Positions 33,060 to 56,825 of a stretch of DNA of 64,000 nucleotides are shown here, one piece after another. The stretch is from NCBI GenBank assembly GCA_963978905.1, contig OZ022261.1, positions 36,722,130 to 36,786,129 of the forward strand, written 5' to 3'. The stretch comes from Trichostrongylus colubriformis (taxonomy: Eukaryota > Nematoda > Chromadorea > Rhabditida > Trichostrongylidae). Below the pieces are notes generated by a model. That model had not been told where the DNA came from. It worked only from the letters and a program-made list of their open reading frames with translations, and made no database searches. The position numbers and the translations under genes are program-made. The number at the start of each line of letters is the position of its first letter. Position 1 is the stretch's first letter.

Positions 33060-33215
33060 CTCAGAATAAGCCAACGCCAATCGCACCAAATTGACGCATC
33101 AAGCGCCAACTTGGCGTTGGGATCAAAACCGGATGTCAGATCCGTGACCAGCACCCGAAATTACCTCTGAGGAGAAGTTCCAGCGCAAACTATTTTTTTG
33201 CCCAGCCGACGGCTG
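33060..33215 (+). repeat. Repeat shared with 29764-29905, with internal inverted repeat
   Basis: ccaacgccaa (about 33072) and ttggcgttgg (about 33111) form a 10-bp inverted repeat. The following gtgaccagcacccgaaatta with cctctg matches the copy at about 29822. Confidence 0.55.
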
Positions 33216-33393
33216 CGGGGGACTTTGTAAAAGTGCAGACCGCTTCCTCCGGTCCACGGCTCGCATAATCGCAGGAGGATGCGGGTAGTTTTTTAATCCA
33301 AAACTTTCTTGAATGTCACCACATAAGGCTGACAGTGCAAACAGGCCGAGTCGGTGTCAGTCAGCGGTGGCTGCCATGGTCACAATTGGGTTA

Positions 33394-33834
33394 GAACACC
33401 ACGCGATAATCACATTAGTGGCTAACTTTCCCGGGTACATGAATAACTGCTCAGGCTGCACCTTTGTTGCGGCCGCACGGTGCGCCCTCAAGGTATTGTG
33501 CCCGCATGAACACAAATCAAATCACCCCCACCCAACTACATCACACCTCGCTGGAAACGAACACGTTCCCAGCGGCGATTATGTGGACAAGGAAACTTAC
33601 TATAAAAGAGGATTATTCAAGGAAACAGCCATTTTGATGAAGAAGTCTGGTTCAGCGTTGGAAATTCGTTCATCTAGGGCCTGCTGAGATTTGGGTGGGT
33701 GACGTGGCTTGGTTGTGTTTGAGCAGACTCAGAAACGTGAGAGTGCACCGTACAAATGTGTAGCCTGAGCAGCTATTCAAAGACGTATTCGCCCTGAGGA
33801 GTAAGCCACTAATCTGGTTATCGCGTGGTGTACC
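33394..33834. repeat. NotI-site foldback family, copy C
   Basis: The ends gaacaccacgcgataatcac and gttatcgcgtggtgtacc are inverse to each other. Inner arms carry ctgctcaggctgcacctttg, the ttgcggccgcacggtgc site, and on the right gtgcaccgtaca and tagcctgagcagctattc. The best preserved ends of the three copies. Confidence 0.88.
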
Positions 33835-35729
33835 TTCAATCCAGCGACAACTTTCCACGCAAATCTGAAAAAATCTGAAATTCAACTCACTGAAAATTTG
33901 GCTTTCTTCGCCCTTCCCCCCACCCTCATAGTGCTCATAGGGTTTGTTACCTTCGGGTCACATGCAGAGCTTGACGCGAAAAAGTCAAAACCCAGCCGAG
34001 ATACATCCCCTTCACGAGTTTATGGAGGAACGCGGTGGCGAGTACGCGGTCGCTAGCACGGTGTAGGAGGGAGATCAAAATCGAGCGCCAAATTTTGAGT
34101 CGTGCACCTCCCGACAGTTGCTGAAAAGTTCCTCGGCGGGAATCCAAAGAATTGTACTTCTTTTTCAATTCCCTAGTTCCGGTTTAGAAAAAAGGAGATA
34201 TTCTCAGTGATTCTCGAAGCACTCTAACTAGTATATTCTAAGGGAAATGGAATTACAAACTTTATATGCACGATTTCTTAAATTTGGAACGGTAATAAAT
34301 GAGTTCTGATGAGGCTTGAGAGCCATCGTGGGTCACCCGGCAGAGCGGGTGATCCTGGAAAATGATTTCGTAAAGTTTTAGTGACGAGTGTTGAGTTTAA
34401 TGCACTCGCTTTGAGTATTTTCCGGCTTGGGCGATGCAGCAGGGCGTTATCGATTCGCATGCCAATGCAAACGTATAGCGATGAACAAAAAAAGCCAACA
34501 CCATGTGTGCTCCTTGAGCTGTTCGATAGACATCCGTGGTAACAACGCCCGCTGCCTGCAATACACGCTGTCGTCACACTTGCTGTGTGTGGATCCTAGA
34601 GAGATTTTATAAGCCGAATATGGACCTTATGCCCCCAGAAAAAGGGGACCAATATGTGAGGGAGTGGGGGCATATGGCAACGGAAGTGGTGGTGGTGATG
34701 GATACGGAGTCCCCCCGCGTCTGACAACACCTGTCGTGCACGTCAGATCATCTTAGGACGTTTTGAATGGCAACATTTCGCATATATTTACACTGTGTGC
34801 CGTTACACTCTCTCACACTCTTTAGACTCTGTACTTTGGAGGTGACAAACCCGAAACTTCAAGCCAAATCCCGCCTCCCCACGCTTGGTTTCATAAATGT
34901 ATGTGCGTTGCGAAAACGACAATAATATCTCACGCTTCTTAGCATGAATATCATTTACATCTATTGATTTTTGTTTGGCGCTGTAGGTGAATTGTAAACT
35001 CTTCAACACTTCTTCAGCACTACTCCACAGTTGTAAAGTCAGGTGATCCTGGAGAAATCGGCCCAAAGACATGTTAGTGATGAAGCGTTGCGGAGAAACA
35101 TTTGTTCACCCAAAGCTTCTTCACATTTCTCATCTCGCCACCACCTCCCTATGTAGAGCTTGCGGTAATGCATTTATTTTTCAATGAAAAACAGGGAATA
35201 GTGAATCACTGTGAACGCGAAAGGAATGGATCGAGATTCCAGCATTTTAGGAACGTTCGGCAAGGCTCGAAAAAAAATTTTTTTGAAAGTAGGTGCAAGG
35301 TTGGTGGTGCCCGAAATAACGTTGGAGTCTCTGTTAATGTAAACAAAAGAGAGACTTTCGTTTTCATTTCGATTTTACTGCCACGTCAACAATTCTCTTT
35401 GGCGTTTTCATAACAATGCAATTGAAATGTGAGTAACACTATGTATTCCCATTCAAGTTATTCTTAGTCAACCCAAATGATGAACAATTGCAGTCATTGC
35501 TTTTTTTCTTTACAAAAAGTCTTCATTCTTATTCTTGCCTCCCTCTCTCTCTCGATACGCTGTACCTGCAGTCTCCTGACATTCTCGTGTGTACAGGACG
35601 CCCTATCTGCGTATTCATGAGGGCACATAACCGGGAATGATAAGCAATCTTATCGTGTGACTGAATGGCACTTATTCCTGTGCAATCTCTACTGGGACAT
35701 CGTTGTTGCTATTGTCAACAGCAGTTGAT
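33835..35729. other. Intergenic region upstream of PCYT2
   Basis: No gene recognised. Small ORFs (33947-34168 -, 34278-34577 -, 34803-35072 -) have no domain. A (CT)n run lies at 35540-35553. A core promoter cannot be recognised. Confidence 0.4.
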
Positions 35730-35771
35730 TTTTTTACTCAACAAAAATTCATAGGTAGTAGTGAATACACG
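35730..35771 (+). promoter_or_regulatory. Possible trans-splice acceptor and short 5' UTR of PCYT2
   Basis: A T-rich tract (gatttttttactcaac) followed by attcatag ends at 35754, 17 bases before the start codon. Nematode mRNAs often receive a spliced leader at such an acceptor. This is an inference from position and composition only; the site is weaker than the TTTTCAG consensus. Confidence 0.35.
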
Positions 35772-47004
<11,233 letters not shown>

Positions 47005-49099
47005 AAATATGATTCATGCTGTAGCTATGGCTGGAAATTTTTACTTCTACAGTGGATGCCTCTGTGGAGCACCGTAATTTAATTTGTAGATTCAGTTGTA
47101 GATTCATCACAAACCAGGAATTCTCATTGCTCCCTAAATGCCTTGAATTAGCTCTGCAGGTGTCGCGTCTATTACAATCCAAAACTAAATATTGTCAAAA
47201 TTTCCCCAAATTTTACTTTATATTCCCGACGTTTAATGCTCTATGCTTGCTGTGATTCCATTCGCTGGCCCCGGAACTCACCCCTCTACTGACAATCTTC
47301 ATAGCCTTCTAACCAAAAAGTTTCAGAAATTTCGGTTTCTCAAGAGTAATAGTGTTTTTAATATTGTACATAGATAACAGCCTCAATTTTCGTGATAATT
47401 TTTCATTGTCCCCTTCCGTTTTTTGGGTGTGTTTTCCTGGACCATCCATGATCATAGTTGTGAAGACTTTGTTGTGTTCTAAGGTTTGTAAAACTATGTT
47501 GTGTGAGCTTGTATTCATTACAATCTTTCATTTATACCGCTTATAAGTGACTGATTATAGATTATTTTGTAGTACCCTTGCCATATTTTTTTTACGATCT
47601 TGAATGTCTCTTTATAAATCAATATGATATATTCTTGAATTTCACATGAATTTGCATATACCCTATGTACCCTTTCTATACCTAAGACTACATAAATATT
47701 TTTAGTAAATATCAATAATTCAAATGGAGAATGTCCTGTTTGTCAGTCCGGCACAGTAGTATCGCTTGTGGCCCTTCATGACATTATTTTACGATGCAAC
47801 TCATTGTACTGACGCTCTGAAGAAGGCTTGAATCTTACTCTTGAGTTCGCCCCAAAGTTTCTTAATGGTCACCTACTGTCTACCATTACTGAATTCAACA
47901 CAGGAAGAGGCGGGTTCGCAAAGGTGTCGGTGTGGAATCACCTCTTTGTAGGAAAAGCTGAATCAGCTATCATAGCCGTTGTCTTTGAGTCTTGAAGATA
48001 GGAGCACTTTCCTTGTCCGAGGCCCCTAATTAGCAAAGGCGCTAGTCGGCAGATTACCTCAAGCCTCCGGAAAATGCCATGACAAACAGAGGCAGTGGCA
48101 GCTGCCAAACTCTGTCAAAAATGTGTGATACATGACCTTTGTGGACGACTCCTTTGATGGTACTTTATCCACGAATGCATGATATCAGGCTTTACAACAG
48201 ACACACTTCACGTTTCCTTGAACATAAATAGCTTTTGGATGGTCAGATGCGTGGCGCATCATGCTAGTGCTTCTTGCTGAGTAGTGTTGAGCAAGTTGTT
48301 CCATGACTGGATTTCGACCTCGTTGGTTTCTTCGGTTTGGCTTGTATCGAATCGCAGAGTAGGTGCAGGATGCGCAGTAGCAAGAAGTTGGGAAATGCTT
48401 TCAGGCCTTCGATACCGACAAGATGTCGAAACGTCAGGCGAAAGTTCCACCTTAACAAATCTGGACGGCAGGAAATAAACACAAGCAGATACACATCTGA
48501 CTTACTTGGCGGTAACCCACTGCAGACCATAACAGTGATATCAGATCTTAAGTTTTCCCTTGTCTTGGAAGATTGTTAGAATTTTCATTTCCAGTGCATG
48601 AATCTCCAAATCATATGGCATGGATACAGATACCCTCGAATGAGCATTCGGTGGAGTTCATAAAATTGTAGCTATCCTCGTTTCGCCCTTATCTTTCCCG
48701 TCCTTTTTTTGCTCATCTGAAAAGGTCGTCAACCCGAATAAATGATCAGGCGGTGTCAGGGCAATCACCGTCTCAGCTGCGTCCGCTCCAACCTATCCAT
48801 CAGTTCAGTTCACTTTCCTCTTTCTTTTCCACCGTCTTTCTATTTTACTGAGCCATATTTTTCATTATTCATTGCTGTTCCACTTAATCCACTTGAAAAT
48901 GGCGCGACACGAGGCGTTACCATATGGCAGGAAGCCCCGCGTTTTTCTAATCACTAATCAAACATCGTGTTTGAGTGTGTTTATCAGCGTGTGTATTCCG
49001 CGTACGCTTCCAGTCGACGGAACTGTTTGGTCTACTGCGCGCCTACAACCTTTTCACCATCACACCGTCTAGCAACATATTCACCTCGGTCAGTTTATT
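47005..49099. other. Region downstream of PCYT2, no gene recognised
   Basis: AT-rich 3' flank with short ORFs only. Overlapping frames at 48259-48579 on both strands have no domain that I recognise. Confidence 0.4.
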
Positions 49100-49290
49100 T
49101 CAGATTTTTGAAGGTGACCATCGACGTACGACTTTGCGAGATTGCGAATCCGCGATCCTGCGATTACGATTTTGCGATTCCGCGAATTAGCTGTGTCCCA
49201 CTTTTGGGGTTCTACTATGCTGCGACACCGCGTGCAGGATTGCGACACCGCGATGTTGCCAAGTCGGACGTCCACCCAAGTTTTACGATT
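49100..49290. repeat. TGCGGTGTCGC foldback, copy 2
   Basis: The left arm gacgtacgactttgcgagat, then tgcgaatccgcgatcctgcg, imperfectly mirrors the right arm gcaggattgcgacaccgcga, then tgttgccaagtcggacgtcc. The gcgacaccgcg core is doubled, and gattgcga/gattttgcgatt subrepeats are present. Confidence 0.55.
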
Positions 49291-51489
49291 ATCCATTTTC
49301 GATTTTCATTGCATGAACATATCGCTGAGACATAACTTTTGAGCTACGGTAGAAAGTCACCGTACTCGCTCTGCCACGCCTGAGCTTTCGTTTTCCTGGC
49401 TCCGCTTGGATCTTGAATCGTCCTCACAGATTTCAATTTTCTACCTGTAGTGCCTCCTTCGATACGTTTGCATTTTCAGTTCATAACCATGATGGATTTA
49501 AGTCGTTCTATTCGTTTAGTTATAGCGCAACTCGCACATCTAATTATCAATTAAGTAATAAAATATTTCATCAGCATTCATAGGTACTTGTTATTTAATC
49601 GTCCTTCATTTAATTTACATTTGCTCTATACACGGACCTATCAAAATTACTACATATAATGTTCATTTAATACTCCTAAATACAGTCAAAATTGATGAGG
49701 TAGATAATTCTTGATTCTTTTCCCATATCTCTCCTATTTGCACAATATTTTCTTGAAATCAGTATTTCATGACCCACCAATAAGCCCTTACACTAGCATT
49801 TTTTCCAACGTGCAATTTTCGCTGTACATGGAAAACTCTCTGATGAAATATGGGATTCAGGTGAAGTATAGGTTAATCACAGTACCAGGAAGACTATGGT
49901 ATAGGCCCGGATCCCAATCGATGATGAGTACATTATCAATGATTTTGAATCTTTGCTATGTAATATGTCCACTGATTCTGAGAAAACACGAATTTCCCAC
50001 CAGTCCTTTTGATTAAAGTTTCTTAGCTTGAGTGTGTATTCTTAGAACAGGATTGATGCGGAGCGCGACGCGAGGCGTGCCAGCTATGATCGCCGTATGC
50101 AGTGAGGTCTCTAAGCGATTCGGGTCCTGCTCTCCAACGTGTTGCCCGGTGCACGTGCTCCAAATAAATGAAATATCTTATTCAGTTGAATTCCTGAGTA
50201 GATTTATAATTACAGATTGCTTAATGCAGCTGAATTTGAACAAAAGGAGCAGCCAGGTCAGGAGTTACGACTCATTTCCCATGATTGCTGCCCTTCAGCT
50301 GATGTACTTTGATTAAGGCTCATGTTGTAACCTCATCCCACGCACATCTCACTGTTTACCCACGTACCCAGTGACATCGATGCGAAGTGTTCTCACATGT
50401 GCGGGAGCAGGAAAAAAGCAAAGCACTCTCGTCGAGGAAATAAAGTCGCCGAAACTCATCGAATGATGGCTGGTAGCACCTGTCGCTCTCCGAGGAACTG
50501 GATCCTTGTTCTATTACAAAATGTTGTGAAAAGACGCAATATTCTAGACGAGACACTTTCGCCACAGCAATACTTCCAACGAAAGCAAGAAAATGGGAAT
50601 TGACGGGATTTACTTTTGTATGATTTTAGATACGGATGTTCGACTTTCTTACCACTAAACCATTTTGATTCAGTCAAACAGTGGGATTATCTCTGAAAAG
50701 TACCCTGATCATCTTGTCAATTTATTTGCACGAATGTAAAGGCACTCCTCGCGATAAACAGACTAGTCGACTTGCTTCTTGAAGAAGTACATGCTTTGGT
50801 GACTATCCAGGATTCACCTTTTTCCTACGCCACGATTCGCCATCACGGCGTTGCACCTGTTTAACCTGACTAGCGCGGGTCTTAGCCAGGGCACTCCCAG
50901 ATGTCGAGGAAAATAGCCGCTTCAATTCGACCCCCCTCCCTCTGTCTCCTGCGCTACCAAATACAACCCCCTCCCCTTTTTGACCTCTGCGTTACCAGTA
51001 ATTGAGCCGGATTGTATAGTTGCAAAGTATTTCACTGCTACGTATTCTTACTTGAAGCAAAAAGAAATTTAATTCACATTTCCTCATCCGACCTCATCCG
51101 AGTTCGCTGTTAAACCCTCCCCTTCTCATCTACTTATTGAGAGTTTAGATTCTAGCGCTTATCGCAGACGTCTGCAGGGACCATCCCCCTTCCGTCCGCT
51201 CGAATACGAGTCAAACTTCTGTCGAGGAATCCTCGACTCCCGGTACAGCCTAATTTTAGCAGATGGGGCGCCGTAATGCAGCGAAAAAGGGGAAACCTGG
51301 GCAGTCACTCATGGATCTTACTCATCTTTCTCATGAAGTCATTTGTCTTGTCTTTTTATGATGAGATGTGCCGTCAATCGAGGTGTATTTAGCCATGCTA
51401 AACTAATAAATAATCCTCAAAAGCAGTCTGTAATTGCTCCGGCTAGTACGGCAGCGATACGGCACACTGACAAACCTGTCCACCTCCAC
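49291..51489. other. No gene recognised
   Basis: A + frame around 50349-50510 (including LVEEIKSPKLIE, a stop, then WLVAPVALRGTGSLFYYKML) looks like decayed coding sequence of unknown origin. ORF 49711-50016 (+) has no recognisable domain. Confidence 0.3.
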
Positions 51490-51895
51490 AATGAAGAGCA
51501 CAGGGAGGGATAAGGAGGAAATGAGAATAGGAGTACTTACTTTCTGGAAACAAACCTTTCACTTCAGATTAGACGATGTGCAACGAATTTCGCACTGAAA
51601 TAAACACGGCTCGGGGTCATACCACGATTCCGCAGCACAGCGTGTCGTTCTGCATTCCATCAGCTGCGCGAGTTGCCCGCGAAGGCAGGACAACGTTGGC
51701 AGCCCACTGATTTAGCCTCTTCACCCGTCTGTAGTCTACCCCTGCTAATGACGCAGAGGCGTGGGAGAGGTGATGGGGGGATTGGGTTTCTACTTTTTGG
51801 GTTTTCGCCGTTTTTCGTTCTTTCTCTAATGTTACATTATTGAGCGCCCCTACTATCATATTTCACAATCTGCCAAATTTACACCTTCCTGTGTC
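51490..51895 (+). repeat. Dispersed repeat E, copy 2
   Basis: Collinear with the repeat in PCYT2 intron 4 (39955-40350), ending tttcacaatctgccaaattt. The two copies are clearly diverged. The ORF 51617-51859 (-) is within the repeat. Confidence 0.8.
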
Positions 51896-52207
51896 TTTAC
51901 CGGGCACAATACGAGCTCCCTTTTCTTGGTTTATTTTGCACCCTTTGGAAAGGGAAAGTATACTAAATGCAAGCTCAACTGCTCATTGAGACTATATGTC
52001 CCGTTCATGGTGAAGTCGCTTCAAATGTCATAAAAACACCTTGCGCATTTCGCAGACCGCTCCTTCTTTTCGCCCCCTCCAAGTGGACGTGTCATCTGCT
52101 TCGTGTAGCAGCTCCGCGTTGCATCATTCACTACGGTATTGATAAGACACAGCGGTAGCACGACCAATACCAAACTTAATGGACAACGTCTCTTCGGCTT
52201 CTGACCT

Positions 52208-52269
52208 AGCAGTACTACGGCAGTGAGGAAACAACCGGCTGGTTGTTTCCTCACTGCCGTAGTACTGCT
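52208..52269. repeat. Perfect 29-bp hairpin
   Basis: Arms 52208-52236 and 52241-52269 (starting agcagtactacggcag) are exact complements around a 4-nt loop, ggct. No mismatch in 58 paired bases. It lies 55 bp before a T20 run. Confidence 0.95.
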
Positions 52270-52324
52270 CCTATACTTCCCTTTCCGACGTGCGCCAAAA
52301 TTAGTAAACCCAATGTATTCGGAG

Positions 52325-52344
52325 TTTTTTTTTTTTTTTTTTTT
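52325..52344 (+). repeat. T20 homopolymer
   Basis: Twenty consecutive T followed by gaaaaataag. On the minus strand this is an A20 tail and could mark the 3' end of a retroposed sequence, but no such sequence is recognisable upstream. Confidence 0.9.
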
Positions 52345-53089
52345 GAAAAATAAGATAGTGTATTCTTCTCTCCCAACTACCTAATTCGCTCAATACATAC
52401 AATTCTTGACAATTTCTCTGATGAGCTTTAGAGGAAGGGTCTTTGTTTCTTATTCTCTTCTTCCCACTTCATGTGATTGTGATCTTCGTGTGATTTTTCA
52501 TCTCCATTAGGAAACCTTTTTTGCATAGATGTTGTTACAAGCAATTGTTGAACAGCTGTCTTTTCTCAGCACGAAATCACTTTGTTATTACACTGCAGAA
52601 TCGCACTTGGAAACGACATTGTTGGGTTTTGTATTTTTGTGATGTTTCCGTTCAGGTCACACTGATATGATCGCCTTTTTCTCTAACTGAGCTGTGGCAC
52701 ATTTGAGACGGTGTTCATTATTGCACGGATTCGATATTCAGTAAATGACAGTTCTAAAACCTTCGGAGGCCTCTGTTAGGCGGCCACTCTCGATCGTTTT
52801 TGAAGGCACAATTCGCGATAATCGAATATAATATCTTTCCCTCTTGAACCAGTAGATTCATGGGTAGATACACAGCTCACACCTTTTTGCATGACTACAA
52901 CGAGCCATCACGGCGCCACACATACTCAAAACCACACCGACCACACCCTCGTAGCCCTACTGACCAATAAGCAACTCAAGTGGACGTGGCTAGCAGGGTT
53001 TGATCGAGTGAAGAGCAATGATAACAAAGAGAGAAGAGACACCGTGGCGGCGCAGAAAAAAAAGGAGCAACCTGAGAAGTTACCTAAAA
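52345..53089. other. No gene recognised
   Basis: No ORF, exon or repeat assignment. Confidence 0.4.
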
Positions 53090-53570
53090 TCTAACGCCTT
53101 AAAGACACCGTAAGGGAGTAATTTTGGCTTACGGTAGAACAGACGTAGTGTGGACGAGTTCAAGTGACCGCCATTGCACAAACTCGCCAATTTGACGCCT
53201 TGGCATGGTGCCAAGAGAAGATGTTTCCATTATAAAGTTGTTCATTCCTTTTACCTTCTCCTTTGTTCTTTCTTATATTGTTTCTAGATGTACTTACATG
53301 AATGTTAATGTAGTTGGGAATGGCCACTCCACTGCGCTGGGAGTCAGGTGCTACAACTAAAGTTGGGCCGCGGCCGTCTCCTACAGCGGACAACTCGGAA
53401 CGCCAGTGCGATGATGCGAATGAGGCGCGAATACACACCGTAGCGATGCACTTTTGAGTTCGGGTTTTTTCACCGATTATCGCTTCTAACCTTCTGCGTC
53501 CGTTACGGAATGCTCATTTCTTTGTATGTTTCTGTTGTTTCGGACCCCCTTCCGGTTCCTTTAAGAGGGT
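53090..53570 (+). repeat. Mosaic of two dispersed repeats
   Basis: The 3' part (ccgattatcgcttctaacct, then ccccttccggttcc) matches 59510-59600 and 30165-30235. The middle (gttaatgtagttgggaatgg, then ccactccact) matches the arm at 30436. A ttacggtagaac segment at about 53138 recalls the start of the 59150 copy. Confidence 0.55.
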
Positions 53571-55454
53571 TAGTGGACTAATCTGATTGCTGCGAGGTGT
53601 GCCTATAACGCTCCCCTGTAGTTATTAATGACAAAGTCATCGTACTACACGGTGTAATCATAGTGCGCTTGACATTTGACTTGACAAATCACCGAGCATT
53701 CCTGTATCAATCGGTGGAACACATATTATTCGATTTTTCTGTTCGAAGCGCCAGACCGAGATACTGAAGCAATGAATGGGCGTTTTAGTGAACCGGCGCA
53801 ATTCGGCCCATTAAACTTCTTCTAGCATTTCCCATCGCACGTCTATTCGAAGCAACCCGATATTTCGTGCAGTAATGGAAACTTCAGAGGAGTCTCAACT
53901 GGCTCACCACAGCTCCTATGGAGACGCTATTTAAAAAAAAACAGTATTTCCGGATTAAACTGATCTATCTGATGGATAATATAGCAGTGGAGGGTGTTGG
54001 CATCTCTGGGGAGTCAATTTGCACACCGAAGCGTGTGATCTTGCCTAAGCCTCCTCCTTCCTCATTTACATGAAATGTGCGGCTGCTGTAAATGCATATA
54101 GTGCGCCCAATAATACGCGAAACATTCGAAAGTCCATTACTGTTTTATTTCGAGGGCTTTTCACTTCATCATATTTTTACTTTTGCGTAACTTTCTGCCC
54201 TTAGCAAGTATATAGTTCCATTGAATTCCGTTTTCATTCTGGTGGTGTGCTTACGGTCAGTTGTAAGGCAACAGTTTTGCGCACGATACACTATCCTGAC
54301 ATCCTGAATTTATAGTCATAGTATTCAGACAGTCTATTCACCTAGCCCCAACTGTATCGAAATTGAGCTGAGTCTTTTCATAACACTGCGAGTCTGTTCG
54401 TTAGTATTTTTTGTAGTTTTTTTCGAGTCACTCGTTGCGAAGAACACCCACGTGGTGCAATCTTTGATATCATGTTGATCAGTGATGCTTTCTGAGCGCA
54501 GATTCTATTTTGCGTGGTCAGTACCGTCCTATAGCCCGCTGTCTCGGCGCTCGCTGCATAAACTTGAAGGACACGTCGCACAAAATCTACGCGCAAATTC
54601 GTTCATTAATCTATACGATTTATATGCGTCGCCGGCTTATTTGAAGCGACCCTTCCTCGAACTCGAATCTCTCTCGTCGTCCCGGTCTTTCTGCTGCCGA
54701 CGCCAGCGTTATCAACAGAAGACAATAACGTTTAATAGGGAAGCCATTCTGTTTGCTGACACATCCGACACCCACTTATGTAACATAAAGTGAGAGCGAC
54801 GTGTGGGTATGCGTCTGAGCGCGCGCTATGTTGCTCGATTACAACAATCAACGAGGACGCGAAGTCGCCATTGTGGCTCATTCGTGGTGGGAGGACGTTT
54901 CAGGAATCGATACAGCAGACGTATGTATAGTTACGCATGTGTAATATGCACTGCGGAATTCGTTGTTCATTCCTTGAGTTCTCCTTGCCACCCGCGTGAT
55001 CAATGTTTGTTTGTTGACGCATTTGTTTGTTTGTAAGAAATTTCACACTGACGAAGAAATGTTGTGGAAATTCTGAGCATAGAAAACATCAGAAACTTGA
55101 TTTTTGAGAAGTTTCGATTGATCAGTTCCATTTTGAACCGAATTCGACATCTCACCTCCCCCACCATTCCCCCAAATAGCCTCAGAACACGTTTGCCAGT
55201 CATGTGTAAGGTACATCGAGCAAGTGATATTCGCGACTGTCAAATTTGGTCGTTTTCAGGGCTCCTAGGTTTTGCTTCCAGTAAGCAAATCGTACAGTTA
55301 TATTATACAGAGTAGACGTAAAAAAGAGAGCTTATCAAATTTACACCTTATTCACATTTTTAAAGTAATCAAAAACTAAGCTCGTCGTTGCATGCATGTT
55401 GCTATCCGAATTTTATAGTATTGTGGCGGGTATGAGAAGGGGGTATATCGTTAG
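53571..55454. other. No gene recognised
   Basis: ORFs 54378-54596 (-) and 54482-54793 (+) have no recognisable domain; no splice-supported exon seen. Confidence 0.4.
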
Positions 55455-55478
55455 GTCAAGGTTTTGCAGCGCGTTGTG

Positions 55479-56477
55479 GGGTGTGTACCCTAATGTCAGG
55501 ACGCCGCATCGCGACGTTCTCCGCGCGACATTGGCGCGCGAGTAGTCTGCCCTCGGGAGGAATCGCGTGTAATTGCACGAAAAGGACGGCGACCGTATTG
55601 ACGCCTATTCTTATTCACTTTGCCGCTATAATGGACTTGTTTTTGTATCGTTTTCATTTGTATATGTATAAATTTAGCTCACTTGGTGCTTCAGTGTTCA
55701 CACAAGTAGTAGGTAGTCCTACAGCTTCGCTCGGTTTCTCACATGACATTCTCTACCCGGAGTACGACACTGAGACCATCTGCTTATTACTTCTTTACCG
55801 CATAGAAGGATTGTGCTAGTCTACTGTACTTGGGTCAAATAAAGTCGGCGGGGGGGGGGGAGACGCTACTTTGCGTAGACGTCGAAGCTCCTTTGCCTCT
55901 AGGCTTAGGCTAAAATTGATATCCCCTCCTCCCACATGAGAAGCATCAGTCAAAGCATAGGTTTCATCTGTTTAAGCCTAAGCCTGGGGGAAGAAGCTTT
56001 GACGTGAGTCAAAATTCGCGTCTCCCCCCCCCCCCCCGACTTTACATGACCCGCAAGAAGCGCACTGATACAACTTGATACAATTCAATCCAATAATGAC
56101 AAAATAATACAATAAAACAATAATTTAACTATAGTGCGAGATAGGTAGCAAAAGAAATTTCCGGATAGCAAAAATGATGGAAATAATGGGTAACACAGCA
56201 TAAAAATTGGAATGACTGCATGCAAAACACTATCATCAACTAAAAATAAATTGAAACCATGCAAGATGATTTAATTCATGCGAATCCCGACTATTGAAAT
56301 ATAACAAAATCAAAAGCAAACTCAATATCACCGCCAACATGAATAAAAGTAGGCGTCGATACGGTCGCCGCCCTTCTGGTGCAATTACACGCGATTTCCA
56401 CCGAGGCAATGAACTCGTGCGAAAACGTCGCTCGTCGCTTTGTACCGCGCGGCGTCCTGACATCAGGGTACACACCC
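55479..56477. mobile_element. Mutator-like TIR element with 9-bp target duplication
   Basis: The ends gggtgtgtaccctaatgtca and the inverse of gacatcagggtacacaccc differ at one base. The direct repeat cgcgttgtg flanks the 999-bp element exactly (55470-55478 and 56478-56486). Inverted arms of about 150-180 bp follow (cgcgtgtaattgcacgaaaa / tctggtgcaattacacgcga, then ggcgaccgtattgacgccta / taggcgtcgatacggtcgcc). No transposase frame; non-autonomous. Family members: 1-744 and 18102-18331. A G-run MITE is inserted at 55832-56052. Confidence 0.92.
55832..56052. repeat. GGGTCA / G-run MITE, copy 2
   Basis: gggtcaaataaagtcgg, then a G run and agacgc at the left; gcgtct, a C14 run and gactttacatgaccc at the right. 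The interior ggcttaggctaaaattga / ttaagcctaagcctggggg pairs. It is nested in the Mutator-like element. Confidence 0.82.
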
Positions 56478-56575
56478 CGCGTTGTGATGCATGCGAGCTA
56501 CGAGCGCTCTTTGTGGTTTGGCTCCTAAAGCGATCCCGTATTCTTCACTTCATCTAGGGTAGAGCCCACGATAGT

Positions 56576-56760
56576 GTCATTTATTTATTTTATTTATTTA
56601 TTTATTAATACACACGGAGGTGCGCCATATGTTAGAGAAACAAATTACCAAAACACTCCTCTTGAAAACAAGAACAAAAACGATCGAGACCATGTGAGGA
56701 AGACAGGAAACCACCAAAGAACCAGAATCAAAAGAATCAAAAGAGTCATTGTCATGCTTT
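56576..56760 (-). repeat. LINE-like 3' tail with (AAAT)n
   Basis: On the minus strand the sequence ends in a (TAAA)n-type tail, seen on + as ttatttattttatttatt at 56580-56606. It is preceded by ttgtttctctaacatatggc. By analogy with 25317-25340 this is probably the 3' end of a heavily 5'-truncated LINE. No coding part remains. Confidence 0.45.
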
Positions 56761-56825
56761 AGGACCCAACTACATACAGCGCCTCGCAGCTCGCACAGCA
56801 CGCCTCGCAAACCGTAGGGAGCTTG

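Larger units (their letters stand above)
55455..56825. repeat. GCGAGCT..TTGGGTCC foldback, split by later insertions
   Basis: Left arm: aaggttttgcagcgcgttgtg resumed at 56487 by atgcatgcgagctacgagcg, then tttggctcctaaagcgat. Right arm on the minus strand from 56825: acggtttgcgaggcgtgctg, then gcgagctgcgaggcgctgta, then gttgggtcctaaagc. The arms become continuous only when the TIR element (55479-56477) and one target copy are removed. LINE tail sequence sits between them at 56576-56760. Confidence 0.6.

Noticed and set aside
33313..33687. 124-residue + ORF as a gene
   Set aside because: Covers the left arm of NotI-site foldback copy C; the sequence is explained by the repeat.
48259..48579. 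Overlapping 80-88 residue ORFs as a gene
   Set aside because: Open on both strands but no domain, splice sites or recognised homology.
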